From positions 1 through 5,068 of the forward strand of contig WQZW01000142.1 of NCBI GenBank assembly GCA_009780545.1: a stretch of 5,068 nt of DNA, in the 5' to 3' direction. The notes under the pieces were generated by a model. That model had not been told where the DNA came from. It searched no databases and saw nothing but the letters and a program-made list of their open reading frames with translations. Source of the DNA: Treponema sp. Its GTDB lineage: Bacteria > Spirochaetota > Spirochaetia > Treponematales > Breznakiellaceae. Of this stretch, positions 1-5,007 are shown one piece after another; positions within the stretch are counted from its first letter, which is position 1, and every line of letters starts with the position of its first letter. The position numbers and the translations under genes are program-made.

Positions 1-815
1 CCGCGGCTGCTGTTGATGGTGAGTTCGCCTCCCAAAAGTGCCGCCCGTTCCCGCATGCTCCGAATACCGAGCCGTCCGTCGCCGGTTTGGAAATTCTGCG
101 GATCGAAACCGACTCCGTCGTCGGAAATATTCAGGACGATTCCGCCCTGCGCTTCCTTGCGGAGTACCGCGACGGCGACCTTCGCCCCGGAATGATTTTC
201 GACGTTGGCCAACGCTTCCTGGGCAATCCTGAAAAGCTGCGTCTGCCGTTCCCGATCAAGAAAACTGACATCAATATCCTTGGGGATTCCGGCGCGGCAT
301 TCGATTCCGGATTTTTCGCTGAAGTTATGGCAGAGCCGTAACAGCGCGTCCTGAAGCGACATCACGCCGAGGTCAGGCGGCGCAAGGCTCTGGCAAATGT
401 CCCGCACCGTGCGGAGGATTCCGTCCTGTACCTCGGCGGCCTGGGCGCAGAGCCTTTTCCGCGCCGGGCCGTCGTCAGTGCCGCCGATCCGGGCCATGCC
501 CAGGGAAAGGGCGCGCAGATCCTGCGCCACGGTGTCGTGAAGTTCCCGGTACAGCCTGCCCCGTTCCCGTTCCTGCGCCAAAAAAACGGAACGGGAAAAG
601 GTCGAGCTTTCCTCCTCCCGCTGCGAAAGGTCTGCCAGCGACTTCAGGAGCAGGTACACGACGACGCCGGAAACGACGATGATCGCCGCAAGCATCCACA
701 GAAGGTGGATGTAGGCCTCGGTTACCGAGACGCCGGAGCCGGAATTCGCGACGCAGGAAGCCAAGCACAGGGAGACGGCGCAGGCCGTAAGAACCGCCGC
801 ATTTTTTGCCTTCAT
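1..815 (-). CDS. Sensor histidine kinase, HisKA_3/NarL-DesK class (3' end cut by window edge)
   Basis: This cytoplasmic-membrane sensor kinase would autophosphorylate on histidine and pass the phosphate to a LuxR/NarL-type response regulator, which is not in the window. 271 residues are visible. Residues 6-20 are hydrophobic and a second membrane segment lies at about 37-60, leaving an outside loop of only some 16 residues, so there is no room for a periplasmic ligand domain. A short coiled stretch leads to the dimerisation helix with the motif RELHDTVAQ, phospho-acceptor H93. The HATPase domain shows the N-box QEALANVENHSG (N204), the G1 box DDGVGFD (232-238) and a G2-like GRLGIRSMRERA. The frame is open to base 3; perhaps only 10-30 residues are missing, judging from related kinases. 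The start at 815 is uncertain: an in-frame ATG at 824 would add MWE, and neither has a well-spaced ribosome-binding site. LASC near residue 20 resembles a lipobox, but a membrane helix is more likely. Confidence 0.93.
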   Translation of the reverse strand, partial: MKAKNAAVLTACAVSLCLASCVANSGSGVSVTEAYIHLLWMLAAIIVVSGVVVYLLLKSLADLSQREEESSTFSRSVFLAQERERGRLYRELHDTVAQDLRALSLGMARIGGTDDGPARKRLCAQAAEVQDGILRTVRDICQSLAPPDLGVMSLQDALLRLCHNFSEKSGIECRAGIPKDIDVSFLDRERQTQLFRIAQEALANVENHSGAKVAVAVLRKEAQGGIVLNISDDGVGFDPQNFQTGDGRLGIRSMRERAALLGGELTINSSR

Positions 816-823
816 TTCCCACA

Positions 824-833
824 TTGTATACAA
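824..833. promoter_or_regulatory. Palindrome TTGTATACAA in the divergent promoter region
   Basis: A perfect 10-bp palindrome sits in an AT-rich patch between the divergent kinase and membrane-protein genes. It contains a -10-like TATACA on each strand. On the plus strand a possible -35, TTGCCT, lies at 806-811 with a short 15-base spacer. It could be a shared promoter core or an operator that couples both genes. The short distance to both start codons makes the exact transcription starts unclear. Confidence 0.3.
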
Positions 834-862
834 AAATACTTTTTTGTGATAGAATCGAAAGA

Positions 863-1510
863 ATGATATTCGAACGTTCCGCATGGCCCGCAAGGAGAAT
901 CGCGATCAGCGTCACGATTTGCGTCCTGACCGCGGCCGCAAGCTTCGCCCTTGTCCTTCTCAGGCTCCGCTTCCAGCCGCCGGTCTTTCTGGCGAACGTG
1001 CCTTTCGCCGCCGTGACCTTCGCTCTTGGTCCCGTGGCAGGAATCATCGCCGTCGCTTTGGCCTGGGTTGCGCGCGGCCTGTACTTCGGCAGCTATTCCT
1101 GGTACGTTATCGTTACGATCATCGAAATGATTCTTATCGGGATTTTGATGCCAAAACCGGCCGGGGAAACGCCGGCGACGGGCATTGACCGGCCAAGCCG
1201 CCGCGCGATTGAGCTTGCGCGCGTTTTTGGAAAGCTGTTCGCGCTGTACGTCTGCTGCGTGATCGCCGCCAGCGTTTCAGGCGGCATAATATCGGTCGTG
1301 GTTTTCGGCGACGCACCGCCCGACCCGGGCATCGCCTTGGAAATCGACGTTATTTTCCAGGGACTTTTGGGGATCGACATTCCCTCGATCCAGGCGGCGA
1401 TCCTCGCGCGCGTCCAAATCAACCTCGCCGACAGGTTTCTGGTCGTCTTCCTCGGCTACGGCCTTTCGCTTCTGTACCGAAGGTGGCTGGGCCAATCAGC
1501 CAGAGGCTGA
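863..1510 (+). CDS. Small integral membrane protein of unknown function
   Basis: This 215-residue protein is not assigned to a named family. Hydrophobic stretches at about 13-33, 42-73 (long enough for one kinked or two short helices), 79-96, 122-149 and 190-205 suggest five or so membrane helices. A charged loop lies at 97-120 and a soluble loop at about 149-175. The LGPVAGIIA segment and the C-terminal NLADRFLVVFLGYG segment recall ECF-transporter S-components and membrane sensor domains of some kinases; this is a weak impression, not a homology call. ATG 863 was chosen over an upstream in-frame ATG at 806 because the extra residues would lie inside the opposite gene and lack hydrophobic or conserved character. 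The last six residues, GQSARG, and the stop codon are encoded by a perfect hairpin repeat. The gene diverges from the sensor kinase, so it could be that kinase's membrane partner, which is inference from position only. Confidence 0.8.
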   Translation: MIFERSAWPARRIAISVTICVLTAAASFALVLLRLRFQPPVFLANVPFAAVTFALGPVAGIIAVALAWVARGLYFGSYSWYVIVTIIEMILIGILMPKPAGETPATGIDRPSRRAIELARVFGKLFALYVCCVIAASVSGGIISVVVFGDAPPDPGIALEIDVIFQGLLGIDIPSIQAAILARVQINLADRFLVVFLGYGLSLLYRRWLGQSARG

Positions 1511-1515
1511 TTGGC
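1491..1515. repeat. Hairpin A1 spanning the stop codon of the membrane-protein gene
   Basis: The left arm GCCAATCAGCC and its exact reverse complement form an 11-bp perfect stem with loop AGA. The TGA stop (1508-1510) lies in the right arm. There is no T-run behind it, so it is not a classical intrinsic terminator. It is followed after three bases by a second hairpin. Confidence 0.85.
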
Positions 1516-1518
1516 CTC

Positions 1519-1541
1519 GGAGCTTCGCGTAGCGAAGCTCC
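1519..1541. repeat. Hairpin A2 (GGAG-type)
   Basis: The arm GGAGCTTCGC at 1519-1528 pairs perfectly over 10 bp with 1532-1541 around loop GTA. It aligns with hairpin C3 (4844-4864), with paired changes at two stem positions. On the minus strand it is preceded by ACCGGCG and then TGGAG, the same junction found in the clusters at 2657-2724 and 4821-4864. Confidence 0.85.
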
Positions 1542-1636
1542 ACGCCGGTATCACAAAAAATATGTGTGTGTGTGAGGGCACGGAAGCGTACGACAGCCTC
1601 CTGGACCGACGCCGGTATCACAAAAAAATATGTGTG
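1542..1636. repeat. Direct repeat pair with A-tract and TG microsatellite
   Basis: The sequence beginning ACGCCGGTATCAC, followed by an A-run and TATGTGTG, occurs at 1542-1568 (six A) and again at 1609-1636 (seven A). The copies start 67 bases apart. The first copy runs into a (TG)6 tract at 1563-1574; the second runs into six G. This suggests a partial tandem duplication prone to slippage. Apart from the hairpins, I see no gene in 1511-1694. Confidence 0.8.
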
Positions 1637-1652
1637 GGGGGAATCGCTCCCC
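1622..1652 (-). terminator. Possible weak terminator of the nuclease-like gene
   Basis: Read on the minus strand downstream of the stop at 1695, a 5-bp stem (GGGGA pairing with TCCCC, 1652 to 1638, five-base loop) is followed after about nine bases by seven T (1628-1622). The stem is short and the T-run is too far away for a textbook intrinsic terminator, so the call is weak. Confidence 0.2.
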
Positions 1653-1694
1653 GCATCAAGTCCGGCCCAATCCACCCGAGGCAGGTTGCGTCGA

Positions 1695-2684
1695 TTACTT
1701 GCCGGACAGTGCCTTGACCTGATCCAAGCCCAACCCGGAGAGCTCCGAAACCTGCTCCACGGGAAATCCCTTCCGAAGCATGTTCCGTGCAATTTCGGTT
1801 ATCCCTCTGGCCTCACCTCTGGCCTCGCCCACGGCTATTCCTCTGGCCTCGCCTCTGGCTTCACCTCGGGCTTCCCACTTTGCCACAAGGCCCGCTTCCT
1901 CAAATATTTTATCCAGAGTCATCGTCGAATCGCTCATCTTCAATACCTCCCGCAGGGATTCCATATTTGCCCTGCTTATTGCGTCCAGGTATGCCCCTAT
2001 CCGTGCGGCCTTGCCTCTCCGCCCTATCTCCGATGTAAGGCCACGTATCTGGCCCACATCAAGCCTGTTGTCCAGGCCCCGCAGCCAGAGGTTTTCTTCC
2101 GGGGGCAACCTGCGGCCGTCGATCACCTGTATCGGCATCAGGTACCCATCTACAGTATATATCCCCGGCATCCGTTCTTCAATGCCGAACCCGGTCTCCG
2201 TGCGGAGGTAGCCGAGGAGTCTTTCCGGATATCCGCTGCCGATAAAGGTGAGCGTCATGTCGGCCATGGGGGAATGGTTGAGCGCGATGTACTGGTGCGC
2301 ATAGCTCAGGGTGCGATGGAAGTCGTCAACGGCAACGTAATCGGTGGGGCTTTTGTACTCGATGAGGTTTGTGCCTCGGAATATTCGGGCTATGTTTTTC
2401 CTGATGACGGCGCCGGGGACCTTTTTGACGACGAGCACGTCAATACGCAACGGCCCGGAGGTAAGTTGATGTTCGGCCTGGAACTCAAGTACGTCCGAGT
2501 ACTCTTCCAATTCCATCTGTATCGCCTCAAAAAAGGCCGGGTGCCAGGAAATTCTGTCGTTGCCGGATTCGGTTTCGCTTTTGTTGTCCACCGGTGGAAT
2601 ATACCGGGTTTTGGGGTAAAATGCCAGGTCCAATCGGCCGAAGGCCGTTTGGACTCGGAGGATTGTTCGCTCTGCTTTTGGCAT
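1695..2684 (-). CDS. PD-(D/E)XK nuclease-like protein with C-terminal EARG repeats
   Basis: This 329-residue protein probably belongs to the Rpn/COG5464-like PD-(D/E)XK group, putative DNA nucleases often labelled transposase-like. The conserved region begins near residue 46 (ISWHPAFFEAIQMELEEY). The catalytic signature is visible: D82 in LRIDVLV, then E109 and K111 in NLIEYKSP, with E53 or E67 as candidate helix glutamates. A middle domain (about 115-250) follows, then six tetrapeptide units (five EARG, one IAVG) and a short helical tail (ARNMLRKGFPVEQVSELSGL) that resembles a helix-turn-helix-like end. The frame stays open upstream to a TTG at 2777, but that extension is hairpin repeat. ATG 2684 is the first ATG and has GGAGG ten bases upstream. 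GTG 2591 is an alternative nearer the conserved start. The gene is monocistronic, convergent with the membrane-protein gene and divergent from the methyltransferase. Nuclease activity is inferred from the motif only. Confidence 0.82.
   Translation of the reverse strand: MPKAERTILRVQTAFGRLDLAFYPKTRYIPPVDNKSETESGNDRISWHPAFFEAIQMELEEYSDVLEFQAEHQLTSGPLRIDVLVVKKVPGAVIRKNIARIFRGTNLIEYKSPTDYVAVDDFHRTLSYAHQYIALNHSPMADMTLTFIGSGYPERLLGYLRTETGFGIEERMPGIYTVDGYLMPIQVIDGRRLPPEENLWLRGLDNRLDVGQIRGLTSEIGRRGKAARIGAYLDAISRANMESLREVLKMSDSTMTLDKIFEEAGLVAKWEARGEARGEARGIAVGEARGEARGITEIARNMLRKGFPVEQVSELSGLGLDQVKALSGK
1803..1874 (-). repeat. Six 12-bp tandem repeats inside the nuclease-like gene
   Basis: Six in-frame 12-base units encode EARG, EARG, EARG, IAVG, EARG, EARG. 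The unit is a multiple of three, so gain or loss by slippage would change the length of the linker between the nuclease domain and the C-terminal helical tail without breaking the frame. Confidence 0.9.
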
Positions 2685-2699
2685 AGCGAGCAATCCTCC
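2657..2699 (-). promoter_or_regulatory. Hairpin B1 enclosing the ribosome-binding site and start of the nuclease-like gene
   Basis: Two 15-base arms (2657-2671 and 2685-2699) pair with a single G-T wobble around a 13-base loop. On the minus strand the 5' arm begins GGAGG, a strong Shine-Dalgarno sequence, and the ATG at 2684-2682 is the first codon in the loop. CCTCC of the 3' arm pairs with the GGAGG, so the folded mRNA would hide the ribosome-binding site. The ten-base gap to the ATG is slightly long. If translation instead starts at GTG 2591, this would be untranslated leader. Confidence 0.6.
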
Positions 2700-2701
2700 A
2701 G

Positions 2702-2724
2702 GCCGCCAGTTTTCAACTGGCGGC
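2702..2724. repeat. Hairpin B2 (GCCGCC-type)
   Basis: The arm GCCGCCAGTT pairs perfectly over 10 bp with 2715-2724 around loop TTC. It aligns with hairpin C2 at 4821-4839, where the A-T pair in the arm is replaced by G-C. On the minus strand it is preceded by GAA and followed by TGGAG, exactly as C2 is on the plus strand. Confidence 0.88.
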
Positions 2725-2735
2725 TTCTCCGGCTC

Positions 2736-2756
2736 GGGGATTCGCTCAATATCCCC
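2736..2756. repeat. Hairpin B3, imperfect member of the upstream cluster
   Basis: GGGGAT and ATCCCC form a 6-bp stem with a nine-base loop. It lies over the putative -10 of the nuclease-like gene. A further small stem (CAATGC with GCATTG, loop CCAT, 2775-2790) follows. Both are weaker than B1 and B2. Confidence 0.45.
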
Positions 2757-2777
2757 AAACCTTGCCCTGCCAAACAA
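2748..2777 (-). promoter_or_regulatory. Putative promoter of the nuclease-like gene
   Basis: On the minus strand TTGTTT (2777-2772) and GATATT (2753-2748) are separated by 18 bases. They resemble -35 and -10 boxes with three and four matches to consensus. Transcription would start near 2741, and the leader to ATG 2684 would contain hairpins B2 and B1. The match is modest. Confidence 0.3.
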
Positions 2778-2787
2778 TGCCCATGCA

Positions 2788-2817
2788 TTGGCAATCCCTC
2801 CCCATTCATTGTACTAT
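2788..2817 (+). promoter_or_regulatory. Putative sigma-70-type promoter of the methyltransferase-tetR operon
   Basis: TTGGCA (2788-2793, five of six matches to the -35 consensus) and TACTAT (2812-2817, four of six to the -10) are 18 bases apart. The predicted transcription start falls at about 2823-2825, on top of the GTG taken as the methyltransferase start. This would imply a leaderless mRNA. Confidence 0.4.
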
Positions 2818-2823
2818 TGGCTT

Positions 2824-4056
2824 GTGGAAAAACGTGCGGACAACAAGGCAAAGGCAAAAGGAACCAAGGCGAAGGCGGACCTCGACCGGCCGGACCTGGT
2901 CGCCCTCTGTGCGGTCGGGGCGGAAAAGGCCGTTTCCGGGGAACTGAAGGGACTTTCCCTCGAAGTGACGGAATCCGGCTTCGGCAAGGTGCGCTTTCGG
3001 GCCGACCTTGCCGGCATGTACCGCGCCCTGATGGGACTGCGGGCCGCCGACCGGGTACTGCTGGAGGCGGCGCGGTTCCGGGCGGACAGCTTCGACCGGC
3101 TGTTTTCCGGGGCCGGAGCGGTGGCCTGGGAAGCCCTGGTGCCGGCCGGTCTGGGGATACGGCTGGACAAGGTCCGTTGCACGTCCTCGGCCCTGCATTC
3201 CCAGACCGGCATTCAGTCCGTGGTCCACAAGGCCGTCGCCGAAAGGCTCTGCCGCCGGCGTTCCCTCTCCCGCCTGCCGGAAGGCGAGGCCGCCGAGATC
3301 AGGGTTCACATGGAAAAGGACTTCGCCTCGATCCTCCTGGACCTGTCCGGCGATCCCCTGTTCAAACGAGGCTACCGGCATGAAGGAGGCATCGCCCCCT
3401 TGCGGGAAAGCACCGCAGCCGCCCTGCTCCTGCTCTCCGGCTGGAAGCGGAAGTACCCCCTGCACGACCCGTTCTGCGGTTCCGGCACCATCCTTGCCGA
3501 GGCCTTTCTGTACGCATTGGACCTTGCGCCCGGAATCGGCAGGGACTTTGCCGTCGGCCGGCTTGCCATCGCCGATCCCGGCTTGGAAGAAAAGGTCCGC
3601 GCGGAACTGCGGGCCAAGGCAAACGCCGAACGGACGATCCGAATCTCCGGCAGCGATGCCGACGGGCGGGCCCTGGAACTCGCAAGGGCCAACTTCGGCA
3701 GGCTGACCGATCTGGCCGGCCCGGAAACGAGGGCCGCGGTGCCGGCCGTTTCGGTTTCCGCCCTGGAAAAAGCCGCCTGCCCCTTCCCGCTCGAACCGGC
3801 CGAAGGCAAAACCGGCGATCCCCGGGGCTTCATCGTGACCAACCCGCCCTACGGCAAACGGCTGGGCGACCGAACCGGGGCCCGGGAACTGTACCGGGGA
3901 ATGGCCGGCCTGGCACGGAACTTCCCCGGCTGGAAGCTGGCCCTGATCTGCGACGACCCGGACTTCGAAGGCCATTTCGGACGCAAGGCCGACTCCTGCC
4001 GGCAGATCCTCTCCGGCAACAGCCCGGCCTTCTTCTTCCAGTACGGGCGACTTTAG
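2824..4056 (+). CDS. THUMP-domain class I SAM-dependent RNA methyltransferase (RlmL/YpsC-like)
   Basis: This cytoplasmic enzyme most likely transfers a methyl group from S-adenosylmethionine to a guanine or other base exocyclic amine of RNA, probably 23S rRNA; the exact target is not readable. It is 410 residues from GTG 2824. A lysine/arginine-rich lead (about 1-24) precedes a THUMP-type RNA-binding region (about 25-165, starting DLVALCAVGAEKAVSGEL). Then comes the family signature GYRHEGGIAPLRE (183-195), the SAM-binding motif DPFCGSGT (215-222), the acidic ribose-binding SDAD (277-280) and the catalytic NPPYGKRLGD (from 340). The length fits the RlmL N-terminal half or YpsC-type stand-alone proteins. 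The RlmK-like second methyltransferase domain is absent. The start is uncertain: no ATG exists upstream, TTG codons at 2788 and 2809 are in frame, but 2788 overlaps a good -35 box. Nine bases separate it from the downstream TetR gene, implying co-transcription. Confidence 0.93.
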   Translation: MEKRADNKAKAKGTKAKADLDRPDLVALCAVGAEKAVSGELKGLSLEVTESGFGKVRFRADLAGMYRALMGLRAADRVLLEAARFRADSFDRLFSGAGAVAWEALVPAGLGIRLDKVRCTSSALHSQTGIQSVVHKAVAERLCRRRSLSRLPEGEAAEIRVHMEKDFASILLDLSGDPLFKRGYRHEGGIAPLRESTAAALLLLSGWKRKYPLHDPFCGSGTILAEAFLYALDLAPGIGRDFAVGRLAIADPGLEEKVRAELRAKANAERTIRISGSDADGRALELARANFGRLTDLAGPETRAAVPAVSVSALEKAACPFPLEPAEGKTGDPRGFIVTNPPYGKRLGDRTGARELYRGMAGLARNFPGWKLALICDDPDFEGHFGRKADSCRQILSGNSPAFFFQYGRL

Positions 4057-4065
4057 GGTGATGCG

Positions 4066-4671
4066 ATGCCGGTTGCGGTAAGGCACGAACGAAGGCGGGG
4101 CGAGATCCTCCGGAGCGCCCTGGACGTCTTCGTCGAGGAAGGCTTCGAGAACACCACCTTCCAGAAAATCGCCGACCGCTGCGGCATCACCCGAACGACC
4201 CTGTACATTTACTTCAAAGACAAGAAAGACATCTTCAACTACAGCATCAAGTCGTTGCTTGCGAAAGTCGAACAGAGCATCCTCGACATCGGCCGGGATT
4301 CCTCCCTGTCCAGCGTGGGCAAGCTCTCCGGCGTCCTTCTGGACATCTTTCGGCAACTGGAGGAAAACCGCCGCCTGCTGTCCGTCGTGCTGGACTACTC
4401 CGGCCTGCTGGCCAAGGGCGGCGGCGACCCGGCATCCTGCGTCCGCCGCCGCACGATCCGCCTCCGCCACATCCTCACCTCGCTGGTAATCCCCGGCGTC
4501 GAGTCCGGCGAACTCAAACCCTTGAGCCTGAAAACCGCCGGCGACTTCCTGTACGGCTTCATCGAGGCGGCAATCTTCCGCCTGGTCGTCCTCCGCCAGG
4601 AAAACGTCGGCGAACTCCGGGAAACCGCGGTCTTCGCCATCCGGGGCCTGGCTTCGGGCGAGCCGGGTTGA
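4066..4671 (+). CDS. TetR/AcrR-family transcriptional regulator
   Basis: This is a DNA-binding repressor-type protein of 201 residues, the usual TetR length. The N-terminal domain shows the family pattern: a basic helix (RHERRRGEILRSALDVF, 6-22), EEGFENTTFQKIADRCGIT (24-42) and the recognition region RTTLYIYFKDKKDIF (43-57). The C-terminal part (about 65-195) is all-helical and would hold the ligand pocket and dimer interface; it is not conserved enough to suggest a ligand. ATG 4066 is preceded by GGGTGA four to five bases upstream, a usable ribosome-binding site, which favours it over the out-of-frame ATG at 4061. It follows the methyltransferase by nine bases and is probably translated from the same mRNA. 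It may regulate its own operon, but no clear operator palindrome is visible at the operon promoter. Confidence 0.95.
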   Translation: MPVAVRHERRRGEILRSALDVFVEEGFENTTFQKIADRCGITRTTLYIYFKDKKDIFNYSIKSLLAKVEQSILDIGRDSSLSSVGKLSGVLLDIFRQLEENRRLLSVVLDYSGLLAKGGGDPASCVRRRTIRLRHILTSLVIPGVESGELKPLSLKTAGDFLYGFIEAAIFRLVVLRQENVGELRETAVFAIRGLASGEPG

Positions 4672-4766
4672 GCGGAGGAAAGAGAAGAACGAAGAATTTT
4701 GAATTACTACGGTGGCGATTAGTGAGGGCCAGCAGCAGGTAAAGCCCGGGGCAAGCTTCCCGTCTA
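4672..4766. other. Gene-free spacer downstream of tetR
   Basis: No open frame with gene-like character is seen in this stretch. The first 50 bases are purine-rich and lower in GC than the neighbouring genes. There is no stem plus T-run that would end the operon. Beyond it, 4767-4985 is a hairpin array. Confidence 0.6.
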
Positions 4767-4791
4767 GGCGGAACGCTAGGTGCGTTCCGCC
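4767..4791. repeat. Hairpin C1
   Basis: Arm GGCGGAACGC at 4767-4776 pairs perfectly over 10 bp with 4782-4791. The five-base loop is TAGGT. Confidence 0.8.
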
Positions 4792-4820
4792 GTTGACGAT
4801 CAAGGTCTGCCGACAGAAGC

Positions 4821-4839
4821 CGCCGGTTCCCAACCGGCG
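4821..4839. repeat. Hairpin C2 (GCCGCC-type)
   Basis: CGCCGGTT pairs with AACCGGCG (8 bp, loop CCC). With two upstream bases it reads GCCGCCGGTT, homologous to B2, with one compensatory pair change. The two outermost pairs present in B2 are lost here. Confidence 0.85.
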
Positions 4840-4843
4840 AGTG

Positions 4844-4864
4844 GAGATTTGCGAAGCAAATCTC
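4844..4864. repeat. Hairpin C3 (GGAG-type)
   Basis: GAGATTTGC pairs perfectly with GCAAATCTC (9 bp, loop GAA). It aligns with A2 and follows C2 with the same spacing logic as B1 follows B2 on the other strand. Confidence 0.85.
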
Positions 4865-4883
4865 GCCCGGAAATGCGGGGCGT

Positions 4884-4902
4884 TGCGGGGTGGAACCCCG
4901 CA
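4884..4902. repeat. Hairpin C4
   Basis: TGCGGGGT pairs perfectly with ACCCCGCA (8 bp, loop GGA). Confidence 0.8.
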
Positions 4903-4916
4903 CGGGGGGTAACGGA

Positions 4917-4961
4917 AAATGCCAAATCCAAACTGCATTTAGCAGCTTGGATTTGGCATTT
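4917..4961. repeat. Hairpin C5, longest perfect stem
   Basis: A 15-bp perfect inverted repeat (arm AAATGCCAAATCCAA and its complement at 4947-4961) encloses a 15-base loop that can itself form CTG/CAG. It is the most AT-rich and most stable-looking stem of the array. It has no T-run after it. Confidence 0.85.
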
Positions 4962-4968
4962 GGAGTTA

Positions 4969-4985
4969 GGGGGGCTTGGCCCCCC
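4969..4985. repeat. Hairpin C6
   Basis: GGGGGGC pairs with GCCCCCC (7 bp, loop TTG). It lies 22 bases past the stop of the minus-strand gene at the right edge, so it could stall transcription of that gene, although no U-tract follows on that strand. Confidence 0.75.
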
Positions 4986-5007
4986 GCATTATGTATTCGC
5001 TCTTGGT

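Larger units (their letters stand above)
4767..4985. repeat. Dense array of short hairpins
   Basis: About nine hairpins occupy 219 bases almost end to end. The six stronger ones are listed separately. Smaller stems fill the gaps: TTGA/TCAA at 4793-4803 (loop CGA), TCTG/CAGA at 4806-4817 and CCCG/CGGG at 4866-4879. Arms differ in sequence, so this is not a simple tandem repeat or CRISPR. The array lies between the convergent tetR gene and the partial gene at the right edge. Confidence 0.8.

Noticed and set aside
475..1047. A 190-codon minus-strand frame overlapping the kinase and membrane-protein genes
   Set aside because: It covers the kinase in another frame and the opposite strand of the membrane-protein gene; composition is arginine-rich shadow sequence.
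1519..1541. Intrinsic terminator for the membrane-protein gene
   Set aside because: The stem is perfect but the next bases are ACGCCGG, with no T-run on the plus strand.
2685..2777. N-terminal extension of the nuclease-like protein to TTG 2777
   Set aside because: These 31 codons are the translation of hairpins B1, B2 and B3 and contain the putative -10; they are more likely leader than protein.
1566..3383. A 605-codon open frame on the plus strand opposite the nuclease-like gene
   Set aside because: It lies antisense to a gene with a PD-(D/E)XK signature and then overlaps the methyltransferase in the wrong frame; it has no domain-like content.
2806..4938. A 710-codon open frame on the minus strand, antisense to the methyltransferase and tetR genes
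   Set aside because: It is the complement of two genes with clear family motifs, shows no recognisable domain, and runs through the hairpin array. High GC leaves such antisense frames open.
4917..4961. Terminal inverted repeats of a miniature transposable element
   Set aside because: The 15-bp arms enclose only 15 bases and no target-site duplication is visible; a hairpin is the simpler reading.
4767..4985. CRISPR array
   Set aside because: Arms differ from hairpin to hairpin, there are no constant repeats or equal spacers, and no cas gene is present.
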